The notes below the pieces were generated by a model. The model was not told where the DNA came from. It saw only the letters and a list, made by a program, of their open reading frames with translations, and made no database searches. The position numbers and the translations under genes are program-made. From Dysosmobacter sp. Marseille-Q4140 (GTDB lineage: Bacteria; Bacillota; Clostridia; Oscillospirales; Oscillospiraceae): 64,000 nucleotides of DNA. Below, piece after piece: positions 27,173-35,214 of this stretch. Positions within the stretch are counted from its first letter, which is position 1; each line of letters begins with the position of its first letter. The stretch covers positions 2,170,001 to 2,234,000 of the forward strand of contig CP073694.1 in NCBI GenBank assembly GCA_018228705.1, read 5' to 3'.

Positions 27173-28198
27173 TCAGCGCAGCGCAGCCTTCAGGGTTTCC
27201 AGGTTTTGTTCCATAATGGAGAGGTAGCTGGCTCCGGCCGCAACATCGGCGGCTGTCACCGACTGCATGGAATCCAGCGTGAGAATCTCCTGGTTCTTCC
27301 CGCTGGTATTGCCGACCACCGTCTCGGCAATGCCGTGGGTAGTCCCCTCGATGGTCAGCACGCAGGGCAGCGACAGCTCGTCCGCCTTGCCGGCCAGGAA
27401 GACCACCGTTTCAAAGCTGGCCTCCGTTTCCGCCGAGCAGCCGGAAAATGCCGCATAGTAAGTGAGCCCGTAGTCGTCTACCAGATACCGGAACGGAAAA
27501 CGGTCGGCAAAGAGCAGCGTGCGGGTGGAAGAGGCGTCCACAGCAGCCTGATACCGCCCATCAAGGTCGATCAGTTTTTGAATGTATGCGGCGGCATTTT
27601 CTGCGTAGGTGGTCTGATGCTCGTGGTCAATGGCTCCCAGAGTATCGGCAATGGCGCCGCAGAGCACAGCGGCGTTCCGCAGGGAGAGCCAGATGTGCTC
27701 GTCATCATGGTCGTGTTCCTCGTGATCATGGTCTTCTTCATGATCGTGGTCTTCCTCGTGGTCCTCCTCATGGCTGTGATGATGCTCGGTTTCCTGCATC
27801 CCTTCAACCATCTCCTCTGCTTTTACAGCGTCCCCCAGAATGTCCATCAGATCCATTGTTGCCCGGTTGGGGTTGGCGGAGTTGGTCAAAGCGTCCTCCA
27901 CCCAGTCGTCCGACTCTCCCCCTGTATAGAGGAACAGGTCGCAGTTGGAGATAACCACCATGTCGTCGGCCGTGGGCTGAAAGCTGTGGAGATCCACGCC
28001 GTCATCCAGGAGCATGGTGAGTTCCACGCGGTCGGCCTGATCCCCTAGAATTTCCCGGACCCAGTCATATTCGGGAAAGATGGTGGTGACGATCCGCAGC
28101 TTTTCACCGCTGCTTTTGGAAGCGGAAGGGGTTTGACAGCCGGTCAGCGCTCCCATTGCCAGCGCGAGAGAAAGGGACATGCAGACTATTTTTTTCAT
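27173..28198 (-). CDS. znuA: Zinc-binding lipoprotein (ZnuA type)
   Basis: Substrate-binding protein of 341 residues, with a signal peptide and lipobox LTGC (Cys near 21). A histidine- and acid-rich loop (near residues 140-170, repeats of HDHEE) is characteristic of zinc rather than manganese binding proteins. Cluster A-I family layout, with DLHSFQPT near the first metal ligand. It is followed by znuC and znuB and preceded by a small Cys/His protein. Confidence 0.92.
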   Translation of the reverse strand: MKKIVCMSLSLALAMGALTGCQTPSASKSSGEKLRIVTTIFPEYDWVREILGDQADRVELTMLLDDGVDLHSFQPTADDMVVISNCDLFLYTGGESDDWVEDALTNSANPNRATMDLMDILGDAVKAEEMVEGMQETEHHHSHEEDHEEDHDHEEDHDHEEHDHDDEHIWLSLRNAAVLCGAIADTLGAIDHEHQTTYAENAAAYIQKLIDLDGRYQAAVDASSTRTLLFADRFPFRYLVDDYGLTYYAAFSGCSAETEASFETVVFLAGKADELSLPCVLTIEGTTHGIAETVVGNTSGKNQEILTLDSMQSVTAADVAAGASYLSIMEQNLETLKAALR

Positions 28199-28230
28199 AT
28201 CGATAAAACCTCCGAATTGATACAGAAACT

Positions 28231-28311
28231 GAAAAAAGGGCGCAAAAATACAAGGGGATCCAGGCGTGCGCCAAGAGAGCCTGCCCCGATTGGGCAGACT
28301 CGTCCCCTTGT
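28231..28311 (-). terminator. Attenuator or terminator between the small gene and znuA
   Basis: On the minus strand, a 9-bp outer stem (28250-28258 with 28303-28311) encloses an inner CTGCCC/GGGCAG hairpin (28281-28297) and is followed by ATTTTTGCGCCCTTTTTT. It could set the ratio between the small upstream gene and znuA, or end a short transcript. Confidence 0.5.
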
Positions 28312-28324
28312 CTGTGGTTTCTGT

Positions 28325-28621
28325 TTAATTCAGCAGTTTTACCCGCAGCAAGACCGGCGAAGGTACGACAATCGCATTCTGCGGCCGCGGGGCGAGAAGC
28401 AGGGTAAAGAAGCAGAGCACCGCCGCAGCGGCAGATGCCGCATGAGCCGTGGAGAGCTGCTCCAGCAGGACCTGGCAGATTTGGACCTGGTGGCATATGG
28501 TGCAATGATCGCCGCTGCAGTCGTGGTCAGCCTCAGCGGCCACAAAGAATGCGGAGAAGATCAGGGCTGCGATCAGCAGCGCCGCTCCACAGACGGCAGC
28601 AAAACGCATTCGTTTTGTCAA
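28325..28621 (-). CDS. Small membrane protein with a Cys/His cluster, zinc operon
   Basis: Protein of 98 residues: one N-terminal membrane segment (about 5-28), a short exposed loop HDCSGDHCTICHQ, and a second hydrophobic stretch with a basic end. The loop offers three cysteines and several histidines, a likely metal site. The start is TTG at 28621 with GAGGAGGGAG upstream; the longer frame to 28675 is not supported by a binding site. It is the first gene of the znu operon. Similar small proteins near zinc transporters are known in Firmicutes, but their function is not. Confidence 0.65.
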   Translation of the reverse strand: MTKRMRFAAVCGAALLIAALIFSAFFVAAEADHDCSGDHCTICHQVQICQVLLEQLSTAHAASAAAAVLCFFTLLLAPRPQNAIVVPSPVLLRVKLLN

Positions 28622-28660
28622 GTTCTTCTCCCTCCTCTGTACGATATACTTATGGACCGC

Positions 28661-28684
28661 GCACGGCACTGACACGTGCCGTGC
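28661..28684 (-). other. Hairpin in the zinc operon leader
   Basis: GCACGGCAC (28661-28669) pairs with GTGCCGTGC (28676-28684), in the ~220-nt leader between the operon promoter and the first start codon. No T run follows, so it is not an obvious terminator. Confidence 0.4.
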
Positions 28685-28836
28685 GGGATGGGATTGGAGA
28701 TGACCGGCTCAAAGCTCTTCGGCTCTCGCGGCGCGGGATATCCGCTTTGCGGGAGGGCCATGCCAAAAGGGCACGCATCGGGCGCGGGACCTGAGCACGG
28801 CGCTGTTGGCCGGCGTGCCCTGCTCCAATTTGCGAA

Positions 28837-28878
28837 TGATTTGCAAATCAATATAGCACGTACGCGATCAGCCGTCAA
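28837..28878 (-). promoter_or_regulatory. Zinc operon promoter with palindromic operator
   Basis: Minus strand TTGACG (28873-28878), exactly 17 nt, then TATATT (28850-28855). Directly downstream, over the start site, lies the perfect 14-bp palindrome TGATTTGCAAATCA (28837-28850). The layout is that of a Fur/Zur-type repression site, which fits a zinc uptake operon, though the sequence is not the classic Zur box. Confidence 0.6.
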
Positions 28879-28920
28879 TGATCACTTATGGGGATGCGTG
28901 CGGCTTCAAAAATCAGTTGC

Positions 28921-28949
28921 TTGATGTGTTAGTTAAAGCTAACTATAAT
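28921..28949 (+). promoter_or_regulatory. Promoter with DtxR/MntR-like operator in its spacer
   Basis: TTGATG (28921-28926), 17-nt spacer, TATAAT (28944-28949). The spacer holds the inverted repeat TAGTTA-aagc-TAACTA (28930-28945), which strongly resembles DtxR-family boxes for iron or manganese. It faces right, into the truncated methyltransferase gene. Confidence 0.6.
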
Positions 28950-29027
28950 TATAGCAGATGTTGCCGTGTTTGGCAAGACAACATGGCAAACGAATAAATT
29001 TTTTGTTTTGGAAAGCAGGAGTTACGT

Positions 29028-29441
29028 TTGAGGACAACAAAAGCGGAACAGGAGAGGATTTCCCTGGGTACCCACGGAGAGGACTATGGAAACTGGATGT
29101 CAAATCCGGTATTTTATATCCTCGGCGGCATAACTATACTGGCTGCCGCTTTGACGGTCATCTCCTTTGCGGTTTTCCGGGTGACCGCTGCGGGCGCTGT
29201 ATGCGCGGTGATTACGGCGGCCCTGCTGGGATTGCTGGGCTGGATCACGTGGATCCGGCGGCAGTATGCCTTTGGGGGCGGCGGAATCATGGAACAGGTA
29301 CACCGGACCGTGCTCTCCCATCTTGATTGCCAGAGAGAGGGCTCCATGCTGGAGGTGGGGGGCGGATCCGGAGCACTCTCGATCCGGGCGGCTTTGACCT
29401 GGCCGGAAACCAGGGCGATGGGCGTGGATTACTGGGGAGCT
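29028..29441 (+). pseudogene. Class I SAM methyltransferase, truncated by a fusion
   Basis: About 137 codons of an N-terminal membrane-anchored methyltransferase: a THGEDYGNWMSNP start, two hydrophobic segments (29100-29260), then the SAM site LEVGGGSGALSIRAAL and MGVDYWG. At about 29438 the methyltransferase sequence stops and in another frame the back half of an AtuA-type gene begins. The family normally has about 100 further residues. The TTG start at 29028 follows AGCAGGAG. It lies behind the DtxR-box promoter. Confidence 0.7.
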
Positions 29442-30048
29442 GGAGGGGACCGGCGGCCGCGTGAAGGTGCAGACCTGCTCCGAGCAGCTGATCTATGAGA
29501 TCCGTGCTCCGGCCTGCTATTATACTCCCGACTGCGTGGCGGACTTTTTCAACGTCTCCTCTGAGCAGGTTGGAAAAGACCGCGTCCGGGTAAGCGGCGC
29601 CGCGGGTCGTCCCCGGACTGACACGCTGGAGGCGAGCGTGGGATACAAGGACGGCTACATCGGCAGCTGCGGACTGAGCTTCGGCGGACCCAAGTGCTTT
29701 GAGCGCACTGTGCTGGCGGTGCAGACGGTGGAGAAGATCAGCGAGACCTACTATCATCCCGCCGAGCATCGGGTGGACATCATCGGCTACAACTCCCTGT
29801 ATCCCAGGGATCTGTCCGAGGGCTTCCCCGGCGGCACCGAGCCGCTGGAACTGCGGCTGCGGGTTGCCGAGCGCGACGCCGACAAGGAGACGCTCACCAT
29901 GATCTTCAACGAGGTGGATGCTTTTACCATCGACAGGCCCGCCAACTGCGGCGGAATGGAGCGCCACATTACAGAGCTGGTGGCCGTGCTGTCCGTTCTG
30001 TTCCCCCGTGAGGACATTGAAACCTCTTATGTGGAGGAGGTCCTGTAA
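29440..30048 (+). pseudogene. AtuA/DUF1446 family protein, 3' half only
   Basis: From the fusion point the frame reads LEGTGGRVKVQTCSEQL and continues to a stop at 30048. This matches the second half of acyclic terpene utilisation AtuA/DUF1446 proteins, whose normal length is about 450 residues. The first half is missing. The fragment itself is well preserved, suggesting a recent deletion. Confidence 0.7.
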
Positions 30049-30050
30049 GA

Positions 30051-30104
30051 TGAAGCTGCTGGAAATCGCACACTCCCCCGCCGGTGACAAGGTGAATATA
30101 TGAA
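30051..30104 (+). pseudogene. Remnant of the small AtuA-associated protein
   Basis: MKLLEIAHSPAGDKVNI then a stop. The IAHSxAGDK start is typical of the ~100-residue ferredoxin-fold partner of AtuA proteins, which often follows the AtuA gene. Only 17 codons remain; the rest is deleted. Confidence 0.5.
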
Positions 30105-30296
30105 AACTGGGAGGGCAACGGAAAACTTCCGCACATCATCGGCGGACTGCATTCCGATGTGAAGGCTTACTTCAAAACCTACGAAAAGATCGAAGCGCTG
30201 GAGCGATCCGGGCACATCAAAATCATCCCCGGTCATGGCGTGCATGCACTGGAACACAGGGTCTACCCAGTGTCAAACCAGGAGGCTGCTGAATGA
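30099..30296 (+). pseudogene. Remnant of a metallo-beta-lactamase-fold hydrolase
   Basis: An open frame begins abruptly inside the previous remnant and gives about 65 residues with EKIEALERSGHIKIIPGH and a C-terminal LEHRVYPV, typical of the end of lactonase-type metallo-beta-lactamase-fold enzymes. The N-terminal HxHxDH part is gone. Its stop overlaps the start of the GntP gene (ATGA), a relic of an operon. Confidence 0.55.
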
Positions 30297-31584
30297 ACAT
30301 TCTGTTTTTATTGCTGGCTATTGCGCTGTTCATCGCGCTGGTTTTGAAAAACGTCCCCATTGTCATTGCCGCCATCCTGTCATCCATCTTCCTGCTGCTG
30401 ACCCGGCGGATGGGATTGTATGAGGGCATCACTGCCCCCTATATGACAGGCTTCGGGAACTACGTGCGGGACTTCTTCCTGCTGTTTATGCTGGGCGCGC
30501 TCTTCGGAAAGCTGGTGGAGATCAGCGGCGCGGCCAACAGCTTTTCCACCTTTATTTTCCGGGCCTTTGGCGACCGCTTTGCGATCGTCGGCCTGATTAT
30601 TATGGGTATCATCCTGACCTTGGACAGCGTGAACCTGTTTGTGGCCATGTTTACCATGCACCCTCTGGCCATGTTCCGCAAGGCGGACATCCCCCGCAAA
30701 TTTTTCCCGGCCGCTTCTTTTGCCGGCTGTGTGGGCGTACCATGACCGCCCCCTTCACGCCCTCCATCCAGAACGCCACGCCCACCGTCTACCTGGGTAC
30801 CACAGTGGCCGCAGCAACAGTTCCGGGCATGATCTCCACGGTGCTGAAGCTGACCCTTTGCACGGCCTATGTGATGTGGGTGGTCAAGCGGGCCAAGAAC
30901 CGCGGCGAACACTTTGAGGAACTGGAGGGGGAGAACGCCGCGGCAGAAGTGACGAGAGAAGCCGCCGGCCCCTCTGTGCTGGCCTCTGTCCTGCCGATGC
31001 TGGTCATCCTGGTGGTGCTGAATGTGGTCAAGCAGCCCATCGTTACCTCTCTGCTGGCCGGGGTGGTGGCCGCCTTCATCTTTTACTTCAAGCACATGCC
31101 TCACAGCCTGAAGGAGATCAGCGCCGAGGTGCAGGGCAGTGTCTTTGCGGGATTAAAGACCATCTCCATCACCGCCGCTGCCGCGGGCTACGGCGCGGTG
31201 GTGGCTGCGACCCCCGCCTTCCAGGAGATCACGGATTTCGTGCTGAACCTGGATGGGAACCCTCTGCTGATCGCCGGCATTGCGACCATGCTCATGGCAG
31301 GCGTCATGAACTCCTCCTCCGGCAGCATGGCGATTGTCTGTCCCATCCTGGGCGAGCGGTTCCTGGCTATGGGCGTCAACGCCGAGGCACTGCACCGGGT
31401 GATCGTGGAGGCCTCCAGCACCCTGGATTCTACCCCCCAGAGCGGCTTTATGTGCAATATCCTCAACCACAGCCATACCACGCACCGGCAGGGCTACTGG
31501 CACGTGTGCGTGGTGTCGGTCATCGCGCCTATCGTGGAGACGCTGCTGCTGATCCCGCTGTGCGCCTTGTTCGGACTGGCGTAA
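30293..31584 (+). pseudogene. GntP-family permease, frameshifted
   Basis: Two adjacent frames (30293-30745 and 30742-31584) encode successive parts of one GntP-type gluconate/organic-acid symporter. The first ends SFAGCVGVP; the second starts MTAPFTPSIQNATPT, which in intact relatives follows directly. A shift of one base near 30735-30742 separates them. Together they give about 430 residues and 12 membrane segments. The ATGA overlap looks like coupling but is unlikely to be natural in the middle of a permease. Confidence 0.75.
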
Positions 31585-31587
31585 TGA

Positions 31588-31620
31588 AAATTGCAGCCTG
31601 GATATTCCAGGCTGCAATTT
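31588..31620 (+). terminator. Bidirectional terminator after the GntP remnant
   Basis: A perfect 15-bp stem (31588-31602 with 31606-31620) with a 3-nt loop and T-rich sequence on both sides. It separates the decayed locus from the convergent ftsH. No gene is seen from 31621 to 31792. Confidence 0.8.
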
Positions 31621-31792
31621 ATTTCTGCATTTGGGATCGCGCCGGACAAGGAAAAAATATCGACGGGCTGCCGTTTGGCACGACTCCGGCCGGCGGGTGC
31701 CGGATGCTGCCGCGAATTTTTTGACACGGGACCTCCGAAACTGGGGCCCGGCCAGATGCTTTGGGCGCCTGGCACCGGCTTTGACTGCCGTC

Positions 31793-33604
31793 TTACTTGT
31801 TCAGGATCTGCATGAACTCCTCGCCGGTAATGGTTTCCTTTTCGTAGAGGAATTTGGCCAGCTCGTCCAGCTTCTCCCGGTTCTCCAGCAGGATGGACGC
31901 CGCCTTTTCATGCTGCTTTTTCACCAGGTCCACCACCTGCCGGTCCACCTCCGCCGCAGTCTCGCCGGAGCAGGTCAGGGAGGCGTCGCCGCCCAGGTAC
32001 TGGTTGTGTACCGTCTCCAGGGCCACCATGTCGAAGTCCCGGCTCATGCCATACCGGGTGATCATGGCCCGGGCCAGTTTGGTGGCCTGTTCAATGTCGT
32101 TGGAGGCGCCGGTGGAGATGGTGCCAAACACCACTTCCTCCGCTGCGCGGCCGCCGGTGTAGGTGGCGATCTTGTTTTCGATCTCCTCCTTGGTCATCAG
32201 GTAGTGGTTGCCCTCCTCCACCTGCATGGTGTAGCCCAGGGCACCGGAGGTCCGGGGGATAATGGTGATCTTCTGGACCGGGGCGGAGTGGTTCTGCTTG
32301 GCGGCCACCAGGGCATGGCCGATCTCGTGGTAGGCCACGGTCCACTTCTCCTTGTCCGTGAGGATGGCGTTTTTCTTCTGGTAGCCGGCGATGACCACCT
32401 CGATGCTCTCCTCCAGATCGGACTGGGTGGCAAAGCGCCGCCCGTCCCGGACAGCCCGCAGGGCCGCTTCGTTGATGATGTTGGCCAGCTCCGCGCCGGA
32501 GGCGCCGGAGGCCATCCGGGCGATCTGGCGGAAATCCACGTCGTCCGCCACTTTGATCTTTTTGGCGTGGACCTTTAAGATCTCCTCCCGGCCCTTCAGG
32601 TCCGGCAGCTCCACCGGCACCCGGCGGTCGAAGCGGCCGGGACGAGTCAGGGCCGGATCCAGGGACTCGGGACGGTTGGTGGCGGCCAGGATGATGACGC
32701 CGGTGTTGCCCTCAAAGCCGTCCATCTCGGTGAGCAGCTGGTTCAACGTTTGCTCCCGCTCGTCGTTGCCGCCCATCTGGCCGTCCCGCTTTTTGCCGAT
32801 GGCGTCGATCTCATCGATAAAGACGATGCAGGGGGCCTTCTCCTTGGCCTGGCGGAACAGGTCCCGGACCTTGCTGGCGCCCATGCCCACGAACATCTCC
32901 ACAAACTCGGAGCCGGAGATGGAGAAGAAGGGGACGCTGGCCTCGCCGGCCACGGCCTTGGCCAGCATGGTCTTGCCGGTGCCCGGAGGGCCCACCAGCA
33001 AAATGCCCTTGGGCATGGAAGCGCCGATCTCCCTGTACTTGCCGGGGTTGTGGAGGTATTCCACGATCTCGGTGAGGCTCTCCTTGGCCTCGTCCTCACC
33101 GGCCACGTCGGAGAACTTGATGCCCTCGGCGGATTTTACGTAGATCTTGGCGCTGGAGCGGCCCGCGCCGAACATCATGGAGTTGGGGCCGCCGGCCTTG
33201 TTCATCATCCGCCGGGACATCAGCTGCCCCAGCCCCACGAAGATCAGGATGGGCAGCAGCCAGCTCAGCAGGAAGGAGAGGAAGGGGGACATCTGCTCCA
33301 CGATCTCGCTGGCAAACACCGCGCCGGAGTCCTTCAGCCGGTAGATCAGGTCCGGATCGTCCATGACGCCGGTCTTGTAGATCTGGCCGCTGTCCTTGTC
33401 GGTGAAAAGGATCTGACTCTCCTGCACCTCCACCTGGCCGATCTGCTTTTCCTCGGTCATGGTCATAAAGGTGCCGTAGTCCACCTCCCGCACCTGCCGC
33501 TGGGCCAGCCAGGGCATGGCCAGAAAGTTGAAGAGCATCAGTACCAGCAGTACGATGCCGTAATAGTACAGCAGAGGCTTTTTGGGTGACTTCACTTCGT
33601 TCAT
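31793..33604 (-). CDS. ftsH: ATP-dependent zinc metalloprotease FtsH
   Basis: Membrane AAA+ protease of 603 residues that degrades misfolded and regulatory membrane proteins. Two membrane segments flank a short extracytoplasmic domain (about 10-35 and 105-130). Walker A GPPGTGKT (near 205), Walker [12 protein letters not shown] (near 265), and the zinc site HEIGHALV (near 428) are complete. A somewhat short protein for the family, which often has 620-650 residues. The start overlaps the upstream coiled-coil gene by four bases (ATGA). Confidence 0.95.
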   Translation of the reverse strand: MNEVKSPKKPLLYYYGIVLLVLMLFNFLAMPWLAQRQVREVDYGTFMTMTEEKQIGQVEVQESQILFTDKDSGQIYKTGVMDDPDLIYRLKDSGAVFASEIVEQMSPFLSFLLSWLLPILIFVGLGQLMSRRMMNKAGGPNSMMFGAGRSSAKIYVKSAEGIKFSDVAGEDEAKESLTEIVEYLHNPGKYREIGASMPKGILLVGPPGTGKTMLAKAVAGEASVPFFSISGSEFVEMFVGMGASKVRDLFRQAKEKAPCIVFIDEIDAIGKKRDGQMGGNDEREQTLNQLLTEMDGFEGNTGVIILAATNRPESLDPALTRPGRFDRRVPVELPDLKGREEILKVHAKKIKVADDVDFRQIARMASGASGAELANIINEAALRAVRDGRRFATQSDLEESIEVVIAGYQKKNAILTDKEKWTVAYHEIGHALVAAKQNHSAPVQKITIIPRTSGALGYTMQVEEGNHYLMTKEEIENKIATYTGGRAAEEVVFGTISTGASNDIEQATKLARAMITRYGMSRDFDMVALETVHNQYLGGDASLTCSGETAAEVDRQVVDLVKKQHEKAASILLENREKLDELAKFLYEKETITGEEFMQILNK

Positions 33605-34074
33605 GTGGATTCCTCCTCGGTGTGGTTTGATGATGCCTGCTCCTGGCAGCGCATCCGCAGCTCCTTGGCCCGCAGCGCCGCAAACAGGGCATGGTGTATG
33701 GCCTGGGCGGCCGCGTCCATGGCGTATTCACCATAGAGGCACGCCGCCTCCGCCTGGTCCTCCAGCGCGTCGGCTCCCTCGCTGTGGAGATATCCGGGCA
33801 GCTTTTCCTGCAAGATGATTCGGACCCGGCGCAGGTAGTCCAGCTGGGCCCGGGACAGGGCCGCTACCGCCGGGGAGCGGCCGGTGTCGGCGCTTTGCCG
33901 CAGGCGCCGCTCCGCATCCGCTTCCTCCTGTTGCAGCTGCTCCAGCTCCAGGCGGATCTGCTGCAGATCTGCCTGTTCATACCGGCGGAACTGCGCTGCC
34001 GTCTGCTGCTGCTGCCGCGCCAGCTCCCGGAGCTTGCCGGAAAAAATCTCTTCCTTGGGATACGTTGGCCCCAT
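33601..34074 (-). CDS. Coiled-coil protein coupled to ftsH
   Basis: Protein of 157 residues, highly charged and Gln/Glu/Arg-rich with long coiled-coil helices (about 10-85), no signal peptide or membrane segment and no recognised family. The ATG at 34074 has GAGGAGATGG before it. The stop overlaps the ftsH start. Its start lies within the apparent 3' end of the tetR gene, so the three genes are one operon. A role as FtsH partner or adaptor is only a guess. Confidence 0.65.
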   Translation of the reverse strand: MGPTYPKEEIFSGKLRELARQQQQTAAQFRRYEQADLQQIRLELEQLQQEEADAERRLRQSADTGRSPAVAALSRAQLDYLRRVRIILQEKLPGYLHSEGADALEDQAEAACLYGEYAMDAAAQAIHHALFAALRAKELRMRCQEQASSNHTEEEST

Positions 34075-34600
34075 CTCCTCTCAGCGGCTTCCTTTGATAT
34101 ATGGTTATAGCAGACGGACGGCGGGACCGCCATGGGCAGATCCCGCCGTATTCCAGCAGCAGCCCCACGATACCGCAGGCGCAGAAGCTCAGGGCGATCT
34201 CTGTGTCCTCATAGGAGAGATTGTTCCGGGCCCCCTTGCTGCGCAGCAGCTCCTGGAGGTAGGTCCGGACAGAGCGCACCATGATCCCCTCAATCTGCTC
34301 CCGACGCTGAGAATGCAGCAGCTTTTGCAGCAGCACGTCCGCCTCGGCGGAGGCGGAGATGAAGTCCCGGAGGACCGCCTCCGGGTCGTCGGAGGACAGG
34401 CTGCGTGTCAGCAGGGTCTGAAAGGCCTGCTGCATGGACCACTCGATGACCTCCAGAAGGTCCTGGAAGTGATAGTAAAAGGTCTGCCGGGAAATGCCGC
34501 ACCGTTCCACCAGGTCCTTGACTGTGATCTTGTCCACATTTTTCTCCCGGGACAGCTGCATGAACGTATCGGCGATCATCCCTTTGACATTCACCGGCAT
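33977..34600 (-). CDS. TetR-family regulator, odd C-terminus
   Basis: Regulator of 207 residues. The HTH is clear (ITVKDLVERCGISRQTFYYHFQ, residues 20-42), followed by a TetR_C_33/DhaS-type helical region to EYGG (near residue 165). Beyond that the frame gives a basic, unfamily-like tail that overlaps the next gene by 98 bases. A shift of one base after EYGG would end the protein at about 34105, just before the next gene starts, so a late frameshift is possible. The ATG at 34600 is preferred to the upstream frame extension because AAGGAGGTG precedes it. Confidence 0.7.
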   Translation of the reverse strand: MPVNVKGMIADTFMQLSREKNVDKITVKDLVERCGISRQTFYYHFQDLLEVIEWSMQQAFQTLLTRSLSSDDPEAVLRDFISASAEADVLLQKLLHSQRREQIEGIMVRSVRTYLQELLRSKGARNNLSYEDTEIALSFCACGIVGLLLEYGGICPWRSRRPSAITIYQRKPLRGDGANVSQGRDFFRQAPGAGAAAAADGSAVPPV

Positions 34601-34692
34601 GGCGGCACCTCCTTCAGCTGATGGGGACAGTTTACCACAAGAACCGGCCGCCTGTCCAGAAACGCTGCGGACAGATAAAAGCCAACTGGAAA

Positions 34693-34706
34693 TGTAAGCG
34701 GTTTCA
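34693..34706. promoter_or_regulatory. cre-like site (CcpA)
   Basis: TGTAAGCGGTTTCA matches the catabolite-response consensus TGWAANCGNTNWCA at every position. It lies just upstream of a promoter at 34721-34749. Confidence 0.6.
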
Positions 34707-34720
34707 AGGAAAAGATAGGC

Positions 34721-34749
34721 TTGCATTGCTTTCTGTTATCTGCTATGAT
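34721..34749 (+). promoter_or_regulatory. Promoter upstream of the ferric-type ABC operon
   Basis: TTGCAT (34721-34726), exactly 17 nt, TATGAT (34744-34749). It would give a leader of about 460 nt to the binding-protein gene at 35215. The leader (34750-35214) is strikingly AT-rich in its first 200 bases; no known riboswitch was recognised and no gene is seen in it. Confidence 0.5.
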
Positions 34750-35070
34750 AAAGACACACAAAAAAGCGCTTTAATTTGCTATTTTTTGTATATTTTCACA
34801 GTAGAAGGGGAGGGCGATTGAAAAAACAAAACTTTTTAGTTGAAATTCCTTTTTTCGGGAAAAACGAAGAAAAAGTAAAGCGATCTGAATTTTTAAAGAC
34901 TTTTTCTTGCGTTTCCACTCAACTTCGGGCGCTTTTTTTAAATGCTGCCGGAGTTCTTGATGCCGGAAAATAGAAGGATTTCCTTGCGTTGAATCTGGTT
35001 GGGTCCATCAAAAAGCACCGAGTACCCATTGCATTGCCCCTTCCCGCCGTTTTTGCTGCGGAATCTTCAA

Positions 35071-35084
35071 TGTATCCGCTTACA
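35071..35084. promoter_or_regulatory. Second cre-like site, within the leader
   Basis: TGTATCCGCTTACA differs from the cre consensus at one position and in reverse reads TGTAAGCGGATACA, sharing TGTAAGCGG with the site at 34693. Bound protein could block elongation into the ABC operon. Confidence 0.4.
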
Positions 35085-35214
35085 TTTGCGCATTTGCGGC
35101 GGACCGCTTTGCCGCCCTCCGGGAGAGGACGGTACCACAACGGTTTCCGATCCATGCGGTCGTGGATACCACATCCCACTTTACCCCCAACGGACAAGAA
35201 AGGAAGGCTGTACG

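Noticed and set aside
27700..27790. Short tandem repeat (GTGGTC/CTCATG-like units)
   Set aside because: It encodes the His/Asp/Glu-rich metal loop of ZnuA, so it is coding sequence.
30742..31584. Second half of the GntP permease as an independent gene
   Set aside because: Its start lies in the middle of the family fold and directly continues the preceding frame; a frameshift explains it better.
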